Below are positions 17,432 to 25,483 of a stretch of DNA of 64,000 nucleotides, in pieces. A program made the position numbers and the translations under genes. Source of the stretch: Nitrincola tapanii. Its GTDB lineage: Bacteria > Pseudomonadota > Gammaproteobacteria > Pseudomonadales > Balneatricaceae. Within the stretch, counting starts at the first letter, position 1. Each line of letters starts with the position of its first letter. The notes below the pieces were generated by a model. It did no database searches. It was not told the DNA's origin and saw only the letters and a program-made list of their open reading frames with translations. Location: assembly GCF_008368715.1 (NCBI RefSeq), contig NZ_SMRS01000002.1, positions 124,001-188,000 of the forward strand. The letters are read 5' to 3'.

Positions 17432-17880
17432 TGACTTCATTAGATCAAGCGATTAACGCGTTAGCTATCCGTGAAGTTAGATTAAGAAACAGTAGTCTGA
17501 GCCTTGCGGATGACATTGAGCTTTTGGAGTTGCAGAGCCTAAATCTTGAAGTGCAGGCATTTCATGGCGTGGGTAAAATCAAGGAGATTCGCTTACAGGA
17601 GGATGGTCAGAACTGGTGGGAGTACAATTTTTTCTATGCAGCCGGTGTGCGCTTAGTACAGCCAGAGATTGAAAGCTCACCTGTGGTTGAAATTCAAGCA
17701 ACTCTAAATGCGCTTTACCGCTCCTCAGTAGAGTTGGAGCGTTTCGCTCTCGATGCATTTTCAGAAGAGCATGTCGGTTATCATGTTTGGCCTTATTGGC
17801 GTGAATATGTCCAATCCACCTGTGCACGCTTAGGAATTACACCGATTCGTGTAGGGTTATATCGTGTAAACCAGAAGTAG
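17431..17880 (+). CDS. SecB-like chaperone of second TAC unit
   Basis: A 149-residue protein, close to SecB length. The N-terminus (LAIREVRLRNSSLSL) matches the first SecB strand. The C-terminal part has VGYHVWPYWREYVQSTCARLGI, corresponding to the conserved PYAREVI helix of SecB. It is similar in pattern to the chaperone at 11290-11790, but most positions differ, so the two are not a recent duplication. The start at 17431 overlaps the antitoxin stop, with AAGGTGG upstream. It should stabilise its own antitoxin. Whether it also helps protein export, as some TAC chaperones can, is open. Confidence 0.82.
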   Translation: MTSLDQAINALAIREVRLRNSSLSLADDIELLELQSLNLEVQAFHGVGKIKEIRLQEDGQNWWEYNFFYAAGVRLVQPEIESSPVVEIQATLNALYRSSVELERFALDAFSEEHVGYHVWPYWREYVQSTCARLGITPIRVGLYRVNQK

Positions 17881-18004
17881 AGATTGTTCAGTAGTTTTTA
17901 TTGATTTTTCCTTTCGCGTTATTTATCTCCATGAAAAACAAAGCCTTTTTGTTACTCTCTCTTACTGATTAATTATAAGAGTAGATTGTGAGAAGGCCCT
18001 TTAG

Positions 18005-18033
18005 CCTATAGGTTTATTACTGCGCCCTATAGG
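18005..18033. repeat. Two CCTATAGG palindromes 21 bp apart
   Basis: CCTATAGG occurs at 18005-18012 and again at 18026-18033, so the two 8-bp palindromes start exactly 21 bp (two helical turns) apart. They lie 38-66 bp before the PglF-like start, in the 190-bp gap after the second TAC unit. Such phasing suggests a regulator dimer-pair site controlling the dehydratase. The regulator is unknown. Confidence 0.4.
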
Positions 18034-18070
18034 TGAATTTTCAACGGATGATCTCTCGGCAGTACATATT

Positions 18071-20011
18071 ATGAGCATACCCGCCTTTCTCTTAAATTTA
18101 CCACGCGTACACAAACGCTGGATTTCCGTATGTGCGGATGTGGTGATTCTTTTGGGTGCGGCAAGTTTAGCTGTCTCGATTCGGATGGGAGATTGGTTCT
18201 GGCCTTTAGGGGATTATATCTGGGCTGTGTTATTACTGCCTGTGCTCGCCATTCCTGTGTTTATCACCCAGGGTTTATATCGAGCGGTAATCCGTTATAT
18301 TGGTATTAAATTTGCTAATACAGTTTTCTTTTCTGTTGCAGCGGTCTTTACGCTCTGGACCGCTGCTATTTTTATGCTCGATCTTGCCTACCCACGTTCT
18401 GCTATAGTGATTACTTGGTTGCTGGCCTTGCTGATGATTGCGGTGACGCGCTTTTTTGCACGCCGTTTATTATTTATGCATAACACGTCCCGAGCGATTA
18501 AATCGCAACGTAAAAAAGTGGTGATTTTTGGTGCAGGTTCAGCGGGTCGTCAATTGTTTCAAGCCATTATGAAGATTCCTGAAGTTTATGTTGTGGGTTT
18601 TGTCGATGATGATAAGGATCTTCAAGGGCAGATTATTTCGGCGGCACGTGTTTTCTCACGTGAGCAATTCTCAGATCTCTTAGCTAAGTATAATGTCACG
18701 GATGTTTATCTAGCGATTCCTTCGATCGGCATTAGTAAACGTCGTGAAATTGTGGATTGGTTAGAGCCTTATCCTGTGCGTGTCTCAACTATTCCGGGCG
18801 TAGATGAAATCATCTCAGGTAAGGTGTCCTTTAGTGATATTCGTGAAGTGGATATTGCGGATTTATTAGGCCGTGATCCGGTCGCTCCACGAGAAGAGCT
18901 ACTCAACCGCTGTGTGTTGAATCAAGTGGTGATGGTCACGGGTGCAGGCGGATCGATTGGGTCGGAACTTTGCCGTCAAATCATCAAACACAAACCCAGT
19001 ACTTTAATTTTGTTTGAGTTATCTGAGTTTGCGCTCTACAGCATAGAGTTTGAACTGCGCCAAGCGATTTTGGCCGGTGAAAGTGATGTGCAGCTTATCC
19101 CTATTTTGGGCAGTGTGCAGGATGCAGAGCATCTGCAGTCGGTGATGCAGCGCTACGGTGTAGAAACCATTTATCATGCGGCCGCTTATAAGCATGTGCC
19201 TTTGGTTGAATACAACATGGTTGCCGGTTTAAAAAACAATGTGTTTGGCACTTTGAATACAGCCGAGGCAGCGATCCGTTGTGGTGTGAAGAACTTTGTT
19301 TTGATTTCAACGGATAAAGCGGTTCGTCCTACAAATACTATGGGAGCGAGTAAACGCCTGGCAGAAATGGTTTTGCAGGCGTTAAGTGAACGTGAGTTGA
19401 AAAAGGGGAACGCTATCCGCTTTGCGATGGTGCGTTTTGGCAATGTATTAGGATCTTCCGGTTCCGTCATTCCCTTGTTTCGCAAACAGATCAAAGCGGG
19501 TGGCCCTATTACGGTCACGCATCCTGAGATTACGCGCTATTTTATGACCATCCCTGAAGCGGCTGAGTTGGTGATTCAAGCAGGCTCAATGGGATCGAGT
19601 GGTGACGTATTTGTTTTGGATATGGGTGAGCCCGTTAAAATTGTTGATTTAGCGCGCAAAATGATCCAGCTGGCGGGTTGTGAAGTGCGTGATGAAAAGA
19701 ATCCTAATGGAGACATCGAGATTGTTTTTACAGGGTTGCGCCCCGGTGAGAAAACCTACGAGGAGCTGCTAATCGGCGGGGTTGTGAAGCAAACGGATCA
19801 CCCTATGATTATGTGTGCCAGTGAAGAGATGTTGAGCTGGCCTATGCTCCAAGAAGTCTTATCACGTTTACAGCAAGCAATGGACAACCTAGACCATCCA
19901 CAATTACGCAACTTGTTAAATGAAGTGGTGAGTGGATACAGAGCAGAGTCTGCAATCGTCGATCTGCTGAAGCCTGCTAGCGTTAACCTCTCTCGATTAA
20001 AATTAGCCTGA
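18071..20011 (+). CDS. PglF/WbpM-like UDP-GlcNAc 4,6-dehydratase
   Basis: A 646-residue membrane-anchored dehydratase. Four hydrophobic helices lie in the first 140 residues. A first Rossmann region follows (VVIFGAGSAGRQL near residue 158), then the catalytic SDR domain with TGAGGSIGSELCRQI near residue 295, LISTDKAVRPTNTMGASKR near residue 413 (Met in place of the usual Tyr, with Asp and Lys kept, as in PglF/FlaA1-type enzymes) and RFGNVLGSSGSVIPLF. It makes UDP-4-keto-6-deoxy-GlcNAc, the first step toward diacetylbacillosamine, which the PglE- and PglD-like enzymes finish. It is the last + strand gene of the cluster and overlaps the convergent phosphatase gene by 9 bp. Confidence 0.9.
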   Translation: MSIPAFLLNLPRVHKRWISVCADVVILLGAASLAVSIRMGDWFWPLGDYIWAVLLLPVLAIPVFITQGLYRAVIRYIGIKFANTVFFSVAAVFTLWTAAIFMLDLAYPRSAIVITWLLALLMIAVTRFFARRLLFMHNTSRAIKSQRKKVVIFGAGSAGRQLFQAIMKIPEVYVVGFVDDDKDLQGQIISAARVFSREQFSDLLAKYNVTDVYLAIPSIGISKRREIVDWLEPYPVRVSTIPGVDEIISGKVSFSDIREVDIADLLGRDPVAPREELLNRCVLNQVVMVTGAGGSIGSELCRQIIKHKPSTLILFELSEFALYSIEFELRQAILAGESDVQLIPILGSVQDAEHLQSVMQRYGVETIYHAAAYKHVPLVEYNMVAGLKNNVFGTLNTAEAAIRCGVKNFVLISTDKAVRPTNTMGASKRLAEMVLQALSERELKKGNAIRFAMVRFGNVLGSSGSVIPLFRKQIKAGGPITVTHPEITRYFMTIPEAAELVIQAGSMGSSGDVFVLDMGEPVKIVDLARKMIQLAGCEVRDEKNPNGDIEIVFTGLRPGEKTYEELLIGGVVKQTDHPMIMCASEEMLSWPMLQEVLSRLQQAMDNLDHPQLRNLLNEVVSGYRAESAIVDLLKPASVNLSRLKLA

Positions 20012-20719
20012 GATCATTTTTCGTGGGTTCTCTTCAACCAGGCGTTGGAAATAGGCGGCAGAGGTGAGGGCCTCTGTCGTTTCACGTGCCACGCTGAGTT
20101 TAGGCGGACGATGCTCTAGGTTATGTGCGTCACTGGCCAAGATATGAATTCTCTCCTCTTGAAGTAGCTTTATCGCGAGCGCTTCAACCTTCTCGCCAAA
20201 TTTTCCTGCTATTGAGCCGGCGGTCACCTGCAGTAAGCAGCCTTGATCAATAAAAGGCTTTAAGCGGCTGATGCATTGTAGGATGCCCTTATTGCGTTCG
20301 GGATGAGCGATCATCGGCACGACCCCCTGCTTGAGTAGCCACAAGGTGAGTTTGTCACTGCCAAGTGGAACGCCGGAGTGGGGTAGTTCAAGAAGCAATA
20401 CGGGCTTGCCTTGCCATTGCCCGACAAAAGGCAGTTCGCCGGCTTTTATCCAAAGCATGATCTCAGGTGAAATGCGGACTTCGGCTGCTGCATCCACTTT
20501 TAAGGGAATGCAGGCTTGTGCTAAGGCTTGGCGAAAATCATAGAGCGTGGATTCTATAATCACTTGAGTGTTGTCGTAACGCCCGGGGTGGATGTGGGGG
20601 GTACAGACTAGGGTATGAATGCCATCTTCTACCGCTACACGCGCTAGAGCAAGAGCGGTTTCCATATCGGGTGCGCCGTCATCTATGCCGGGTAAAAGAT
20701 GGTTGTGTAGATCAATCAT
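20003..20719 (-). CDS. PHP-type protein tyrosine phosphatase, CpsB/YwqE-like
   Basis: A 238-residue metal-dependent phosphoesterase. The N-terminal MIDLHNHLLPGIDDGA, LVCTPHIHPG near residue 38, MIAHPERN near residue 136 and ILASDAHN near residue 193 carry the His/Asp metal ligands of the PHP domain. In capsule and EPS systems this enzyme dephosphorylates the C-terminal tyrosines of the Wzc-type kinase, whose gene lies immediately upstream in the same direction. GGGAG stands before the ATG. A long hairpin (20743-20768) separates the two genes and may lower phosphatase expression relative to the kinase. Confidence 0.9.
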   Translation of the reverse strand: MIDLHNHLLPGIDDGAPDMETALALARVAVEDGIHTLVCTPHIHPGRYDNTQVIIESTLYDFRQALAQACIPLKVDAAAEVRISPEIMLWIKAGELPFVGQWQGKPVLLLELPHSGVPLGSDKLTLWLLKQGVVPMIAHPERNKGILQCISRLKPFIDQGCLLQVTAGSIAGKFGEKVEALAIKLLQEERIHILASDAHNLEHRPPKLSVARETTEALTSAAYFQRLVEENPRKMISG

Positions 20720-20739
20720 TGTGATCTCCCTGAATGAGT

Positions 20740-20774
20740 AAAGCCCTGTTCATCGAGATGAGCAGGGCTTTTTT
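20740..20774 (+). terminator. Hairpin with T run between kinase and phosphatase genes
   Basis: GCCCTG at 20743-20748 pairs with CAGGGC at 20763-20768, and the stem continues inward (TTCATC with GATGAG) to a two-base loop. Six T follow on the + strand. On the - strand, in the direction of the EPS genes, the hairpin is followed only by TTTACTC, so there it would act as a partial terminator or RNA stabiliser. Confidence 0.6.
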
Positions 20775-20846
20775 GTGATCGACTGAGATCAAATCAGAGA
20801 GTATTTCAGTCGATCCGATCCGCATAAAAATTTGGATTACAGGCCT

Positions 20847-23108
20847 TCAAGCCTTAGATCCCTGGCTGTAGCCATAGTAATCATAATAACCACCATAGCT
20901 ATAGCCTTGTTTCTTGGCTTTTTTGATATCTACTTGGTTCAGTACCACGCCACTGATCGGTGCACGATTCTGTAACAGCTGGCCGACACCATTCACAGCC
21001 AGAGGCCGCGCGGTGGATTCTGCCTTCACCACATAAATGACACTATGCGCCATCTTGGCGATGACAAGCGCATCACTCACTGCCTGCACCGGAGGCGAGT
21101 CGATCACGATGCGATCATACTGGTTGCTTAACACCTTCAAGGCGTTCGCAAAGCGTTCGTGTGAAAGGAGCTCCAGCGGATTGGGTGGCACAACGCCTGC
21201 AGGCATAATGAAGATACCATCTACTTCTTGAATCGTGTCTTCCAGTCGGGCTGTGCCGGAGATTAAGTTGGCTAAACCGGGTGTGCCGACCGGAAAATCG
21301 AAGCTTTTGGCCATGGTAGGGCGACGCATATCGGCTTCGATGAGCAGCACCTTTTCCATCTGTCCCATCGCATAGGCCAGGTTAGCGGCTACGGTACTCT
21401 TGCCTTCGCCCGGAATCGAGGAGGTGACGACGTAAGATTTATGCTCAGTATTGATATCTGAGAGTAACAGACTGGTTCGAATGGTGCGGATGGACTCGGC
21501 AAAGGCTTTATTTTTGCTTTCCGCAAACATATGTGCCATGGCTTTTCGATCCTGTTTGCCCATGAGTGGCAGGATGCCCAAGACAGGCAGATTCAGTTTG
21601 TTTTCAATCTCTTCAATGCCCTTAAAGGTATTGTTTAGAATATTGAGCAGCAGCACCAGGCCGACACCGAGCATACCGGCCAAAACACCGACTACGGCAA
21701 TGATCAGCGCTTTTTTCGGTTTAATCGGACCGCCAGGTACAACGGCGCGATCAACGATTCGGGCATTGGCGGTTTCCAGATCCGTAGTGGCCGCGGTTTC
21801 TTTAAGGCGTGTCATGAAGGTGTCGTGCAGGGCACGATTGGTATCTACTTCACGCTGTAGTTCACGTAACTGAAACTCTTTGCGTGAAATATCTTGGATC
21901 TGTTCTTTATTTTCCTGAACGGAGCGTTGCAGCGCACGTTCGTTGGCGAGTGCGAGTTGGTAATTACGCTCGATACTGGCAACAATCTGCTCAACCTGTG
22001 CCTGCAGGCTGGCACGAGCTGCAGTTAAATCACTTTGTGCCGCTTCCATCACTGGATGTCTAGGCCCATAACGGCCTGAAAGCTCTTCTACTCGGGCACG
22101 AGCGCGGGCTTCTTCGGTTTTGAAGCTTTGGATCAGTGGGTTGCTCAACACCGCTGGAACGGAAGCGATACGCTCCCAGCCTTGTGAGCTTAAGCCCTGC
22201 ACTTGGCGGAACTCGCTTTCTGCTTCCGCACGGCGACGGCGTGCATCCACCATACGATCACTGGTGGAACTGAGCTCTGAGGCTGTGACTGTAAGAATGC
22301 CCCCGACGTCAACGATGCCTTCTTGATCACGGAAGGCTTGGAGCTTGGCTTCAGCGCTTTGTAGGTTGCTGCGCAGCTCGGTCAGGCGCGTATTCATCCA
22401 GTTGGTGGCAGAGAGTGACATCTCCATGCTGGCATCTAATTGGCCTTCGATAAAACCTTCCGCAATCGCATTCGCAATTTGTGCGGCGGTAAATCGATCC
22501 GCTATGTCCACGTGAATGCGGACAAGCTGACTGCGTCCTACCTGCTCAACAGAGATGCGTGTCATTAAGCTGCGTGTGGCGCGATCTATTTTATCCTCTT
22601 CCGATAGACTGATTGGAGTATCGTCCTCTGCAACCATTGAAGCGAGATTACCGCTCAGAAGTTGTGTAATCTCTAAACGATTGATTAAGCCTTTTATATC
22701 GATGAGCGGAGGTGGGGCTTGCTCTGGATCAAACTCATAATGATTGTGCAGATTCAGACGGCGCACAACACGTTCGGCTAAACCGCGTGACTTCAGCAAT
22801 TCAAATTGCGTTTGCAGGTATTCGTTACCTGAGCCTTCGATACCATACACCTGTTCGATGGAGACGATATTCGCACCCTGACGTTCAATCAGTAGGGTTG
22901 CGGTGGCTCGGAAAATGGGTGTTATAGAATAAACAACAAGCGTTGCCAAAATCATGGCAATCGAGACTAGTGTTAGGATGCTCCATTTGCGTCGCCATAC
23001 GGTGGCAAACAAAGCACCGAGATCGATCTCTTCTGCTTTTTGGTTCAGCCAATTATTCTGCGGTGACTGCTGAGCATGGGTAGGAAGGTTAGGCTGTGCA
23101 TCCATCAT
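20847..23108 (-). CDS. wzc: Wzc-type tyrosine autokinase and chain-length regulator
   Basis: A 753-residue inner-membrane protein with the full Wzc layout. An N-terminal Wzz domain has its first membrane helix near residues 42-64 (SILTLVSIAMILATLVVY). A long periplasmic coiled-coil part follows, with a second helix near residue 460 (ALIIAVVGVLAGMLGVGLVLL). The cytoplasmic BY-kinase has Walker A SIPGEGKSTVAANLA near residue 560, Walker A' LLIEADMRRPT and Walker B RIVIDSPP. The C-terminal tail is a tyrosine cluster (YSYGGYYDYYGYSQG), the autophosphorylation site. It works with the Wza-type export protein and the PHP phosphatase beside it to set polymer export and length. Its start directly abuts the stop of the export gene. 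Confidence 0.93.
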   Translation of the reverse strand: MMDAQPNLPTHAQQSPQNNWLNQKAEEIDLGALFATVWRRKWSILTLVSIAMILATLVVYSITPIFRATATLLIERQGANIVSIEQVYGIEGSGNEYLQTQFELLKSRGLAERVVRRLNLHNHYEFDPEQAPPPLIDIKGLINRLEITQLLSGNLASMVAEDDTPISLSEEDKIDRATRSLMTRISVEQVGRSQLVRIHVDIADRFTAAQIANAIAEGFIEGQLDASMEMSLSATNWMNTRLTELRSNLQSAEAKLQAFRDQEGIVDVGGILTVTASELSSTSDRMVDARRRRAEAESEFRQVQGLSSQGWERIASVPAVLSNPLIQSFKTEEARARARVEELSGRYGPRHPVMEAAQSDLTAARASLQAQVEQIVASIERNYQLALANERALQRSVQENKEQIQDISRKEFQLRELQREVDTNRALHDTFMTRLKETAATTDLETANARIVDRAVVPGGPIKPKKALIIAVVGVLAGMLGVGLVLLLNILNNTFKGIEEIENKLNLPVLGILPLMGKQDRKAMAHMFAESKNKAFAESIRTIRTSLLLSDINTEHKSYVVTSSIPGEGKSTVAANLAYAMGQMEKVLLIEADMRRPTMAKSFDFPVGTPGLANLISGTARLEDTIQEVDGIFIMPAGVVPPNPLELLSHERFANALKVLSNQYDRIVIDSPPVQAVSDALVIAKMAHSVIYVVKAESTARPLAVNGVGQLLQNRAPISGVVLNQVDIKKAKKQGYSYGGYYDYYGYSQGSKA

Positions 23109-23672
23109 TTAAAAAAAGCCCTGATCAATTTGAATAATATCCCCAGGGTTGATCTGGGTGTCCATGTTGGCCGAAACCGGACGGCGTTCTGTGTCACCAT
23201 CCCGAATGACGCTCATGCGCCTTTGTGATGCGCGCTCGGTGAGTCCACCTGCCATGGCGACGGCTTGACGCAGTGTCATGCCCGGTTGATAGGGATAACC
23301 CCCTGCGTTACGCACTTCGCCGGTAATAAAGAATTCGCGGTATTCCAGAACGCTGACGCTGACATTGGGGTTGACAAGAAAATCCCCCTCCAAGCCAGCG
23401 CGCAGCTGAGCTTCGAGTTCTGAAGCCGTCATGTTCAGAGCACGTACCTCACCTAGAAAAGGGTAGGAAAATGCGCCTGCATCGTTGAGCCGGACACGTT
23501 CGAGTGATAAGTCCGGTTCGCCAAAGACGCTGATCTTAATCACATCGCCGGAGGAAAGTCGGTATTGGCTACTCTGTGTGTTGGCCTGTGCGAAAGTGGA
23601 AAAAAAGCAGATAAAAACAAAGGCAACCCAGGTTAAGTGCTGTAACAGGGCTTTAGTTTTTTTGTAGGGCAT
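23109..23672 (-). CDS. Short Wza-type polysaccharide export protein
   Basis: A 187-residue secreted protein. A signal peptide (hydrophobic stretch ending FSTFAQA) is followed by the polysaccharide export (Poly_export) domain, with YRLSSGDVIKISVFGEPDLS and VNPNVSVSVLEYREFFITGEV, and one SLBB domain (AGGYPYQPGMTLRQAVAMAGG). It would form the periplasmic/outer-membrane exit with the beta-barrel protein encoded next. It is about half the length of E. coli Wza and has no lipobox cysteine, so it cannot supply the usual Wza outer-membrane helix. I chose ATG 23672; an in-frame ATG at 23696 adds eight residues. Confidence 0.85.
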   Translation of the reverse strand: MPYKKTKALLQHLTWVAFVFICFFSTFAQANTQSSQYRLSSGDVIKISVFGEPDLSLERVRLNDAGAFSYPFLGEVRALNMTASELEAQLRAGLEGDFLVNPNVSVSVLEYREFFITGEVRNAGGYPYQPGMTLRQAVAMAGGLTERASQRRMSVIRDGDTERRPVSANMDTQINPGDIIQIDQGFF

Positions 23673-23741
23673 TGCGAATACATCTCCTGAGATCAAATGC
23701 CTTGAATACTAAGGGTCAAGCTCTGAACCTTGGGTGAATCG

Positions 23742-23779
23742 GATTGCTTGTCAGGCGTTGTAAAGCCTGACAAGCAATC
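23742..23779. repeat. Perfect 15-bp inverted repeat in the EPS operon
   Basis: The 15-base arm at 23742-23756 pairs perfectly with 23765-23779 around an 8-base loop. It lies between the beta-barrel gene and the export gene. No T run follows on either strand, so it is more likely an RNA-stabilising or processing hairpin, or an attenuator, than a classical terminator. Confidence 0.6.
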
Positions 23780-23798
23780 AACCTAAGCGATCCAATAC

Positions 23799-24953
23799 TT
23801 AGAGTGCGACATTGAGCTGGAGTTTATAGATATTGCGATCATAGCTTTCACTGGCTAATGAGGAGCTTTTATCGGTGTATTGGTAACCTAAGGTGATATC
23901 CATCCAACGACGCAGATCATAGGTCACGCCGAACCCTGCACTTTTGATGGTATCGCTGCGATTGATGCTGTCGTAGTCTTTATCGGTATGGCTCAAATCG
24001 ACCTTAGTGCTGATAAAGCTGCTCCAGTTATGCGTCCAATCCAGACTGGTGCGGGTGGTTTTAATGCTGTCGGCACCATCGTCACCCTCATCGATTCCAC
24101 GATTTAAGCCCAGATTAAAGGTGCTGTATGTCAAAGGTTGCCAAATCGCATTGACTTCCCAGCTGGAAGAGCTCTTGTCGGCTTTGCTGGAATCTTTGAA
24201 ATCTTTTTTCACACGACCGATTTTGGCGGTACCGGTGGTGAAAGCGGTAGCCTCCCAGCGCACACCTGCCAGGTAGGTCATGTTATGGCTGTCTAGGGCG
24301 CTGTTGGAGCGATAGTCGAACTCTGCGCGGCGCACTTCAGTCAAGAGCTGAGTTTTCGGTGCAACACGGTAGTAAAAAATACCTTTGATGCTATCGGTAT
24401 TCCGCTCTTTATCAAAATTGACGTTATTGTCGGTACGCTTACGCGCATGATCGGCACCGAATTCAAGGTTCATACGGGCGCTTGGGGCGCCAAATACATA
24501 GCCTGCCCCCAGGTTATGATTACTGAAGCGATCATTGACACCTGGCACATTGGTGTCGGCGACATCTTCAGTTTTGGCAAAATCGTAATAAGCATTGAGG
24601 CGATTGCGAACATCAAACTCCCAATCGGCTGATGCCGCAACGAAGTGATCCGTATTGTTCAGGCTGGATTTTGAGTGGAAATAATCGTGTACAAAACTAT
24701 AGCTTAAAATGTACCGGCTTTTATTGCTTTCAGCGCTCAGTGAAATACCGGGTTCGATTTGGGAAATCGAAGAGGATTCCGCATCGTTGTTAGCGCGAAA
24801 GTTATCATCGTAACTGTGTGTGAGTGTCAGCGTCGGTGTGGCCGCGAAGGGGCCAAGGTTGAAACTCGCAGGTTCGAGTGCCCAAGCAGAGTTGGCTGCC
24901 GCAATCGATACCGCCAGTAGGATGGCGCGTTTCATTTTAGTCTTCATCATCAT
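23799..24953 (-). CDS. Outer-membrane beta-barrel EPS protein, EpsL-like
   Basis: A 384-residue protein with a signal peptide (AILLAVSIAAANSAWA). After it come alternating polar/hydrophobic strands throughout, such as LTLTHSYDDNFRANN, RYILSYSFVHDYF, DITLGYQYTDKSS, and a final strand ending YKLQLNVAL, the aromatic/hydrophobic terminus of outer-membrane barrels. It resembles the EpsL/VpsM family of outer-membrane proteins in exopolysaccharide operons, which may form the export channel with short Wza proteins lacking their own membrane helix. The exact start among three adjacent ATGs is unclear. A hairpin (24968-25000) precedes it. Confidence 0.8.
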   Translation of the reverse strand: MMMKTKMKRAILLAVSIAAANSAWALEPASFNLGPFAATPTLTLTHSYDDNFRANNDAESSSISQIEPGISLSAESNKSRYILSYSFVHDYFHSKSSLNNTDHFVAASADWEFDVRNRLNAYYDFAKTEDVADTNVPGVNDRFSNHNLGAGYVFGAPSARMNLEFGADHARKRTDNNVNFDKERNTDSIKGIFYYRVAPKTQLLTEVRRAEFDYRSNSALDSHNMTYLAGVRWEATAFTTGTAKIGRVKKDFKDSSKADKSSSSWEVNAIWQPLTYSTFNLGLNRGIDEGDDGADSIKTTRTSLDWTHNWSSFISTKVDLSHTDKDYDSINRSDTIKSAGFGVTYDLRRWMDITLGYQYTDKSSSLASESYDRNIYKLQLNVAL

Positions 24954-24967
24954 TTCATCCGTGTTTT

Positions 24968-25000
24968 CTCACACGCACTCTCTTTGGAGTGCTGTGTGAG
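24968..25000. repeat. Hairpin between Ala-rich and beta-barrel genes
   Basis: CTCACA-c-GCACTC at 24968-24980 pairs with GAGTGC-tg-TGTGAG at 24987-25000 around a 6-base loop. It lies just upstream of the beta-barrel start on the - strand. There is no T run. It could limit read-through or protect the RNA end. Confidence 0.45.
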
Positions 25001-25015
25001 CAGGGTTGATTACTA

Positions 25016-25483
25016 TTAGTTTGGGCTTGCCGGTGTAGGCGTGCTGCTGCCACCGCCTGACGGCGCTGAACGTGTTGGTGCGGCAGCGGCTAAGGCACCC
25101 GCTGCAGGGGCGGCACTCACGGCAGACTCTTGACCTGCTGCCGGTGTTTGCGCAGCTAAAACGGTTTCGGAAATGGCGCCGGCTAAGCTCGGGGCTGCGT
25201 TGATGGCTGTGGCCGTGATTTCAGCGGACATCTCTGGGTGGCTTTTCACCGCAGCGGCGACGATCGCCGCAACAAGAGCTTCGTTTTCACCTGCGGCCAG
25301 AATCATCGATTCAAGCACCGCCAGAATGGCTTCAGCATCTTCAGCGGCAAGCACTAACTCCATCTGTTCTTGGGTGAGGGTGATGCCTTCAGCTTGCAGG
25401 GCATCCAGCAAGGCTTGGTCCGCCAGTGCGGTACCGCTTGCCAGTAGACTACTCAGAGCTAAGGCTAGGAGTGTTTTGCGCAT
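25016..25483 (-). CDS. Small Ala-rich secreted protein of unknown function
   Basis: A 155-residue protein with a clear signal peptide (MRKTLLALALSSLLASGTALA). The mature part is acidic, Ala-rich and helical for about 100 residues, with a repeated pattern of LLDALQAEGITLTQEQ, VLAAEDAEAILAVLES and MSAEITATAINAAPS. It ends in a Gly/Ser/Thr/Pro tail (SGGGSSTPTPASPN). I do not recognise the family. Its place directly ahead of the beta-barrel, export and kinase genes on the same strand suggests a periplasmic or surface part of the EPS system. It has no cysteine. Confidence 0.7.
   Translation of the reverse strand: MRKTLLALALSSLLASGTALADQALLDALQAEGITLTQEQMELVLAAEDAEAILAVLESMILAAGENEALVAAIVAAAVKSHPEMSAEITATAINAAPSLAGAISETVLAAQTPAAGQESAVSAAPAAGALAAAAPTRSAPSGGGSSTPTPASPN

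Noticed and set aside
24968-25000. Classical terminator for the Ala-rich gene
   Set aside because: The stem is good but there is no T run in the direction of transcription, so only a hairpin is claimed.
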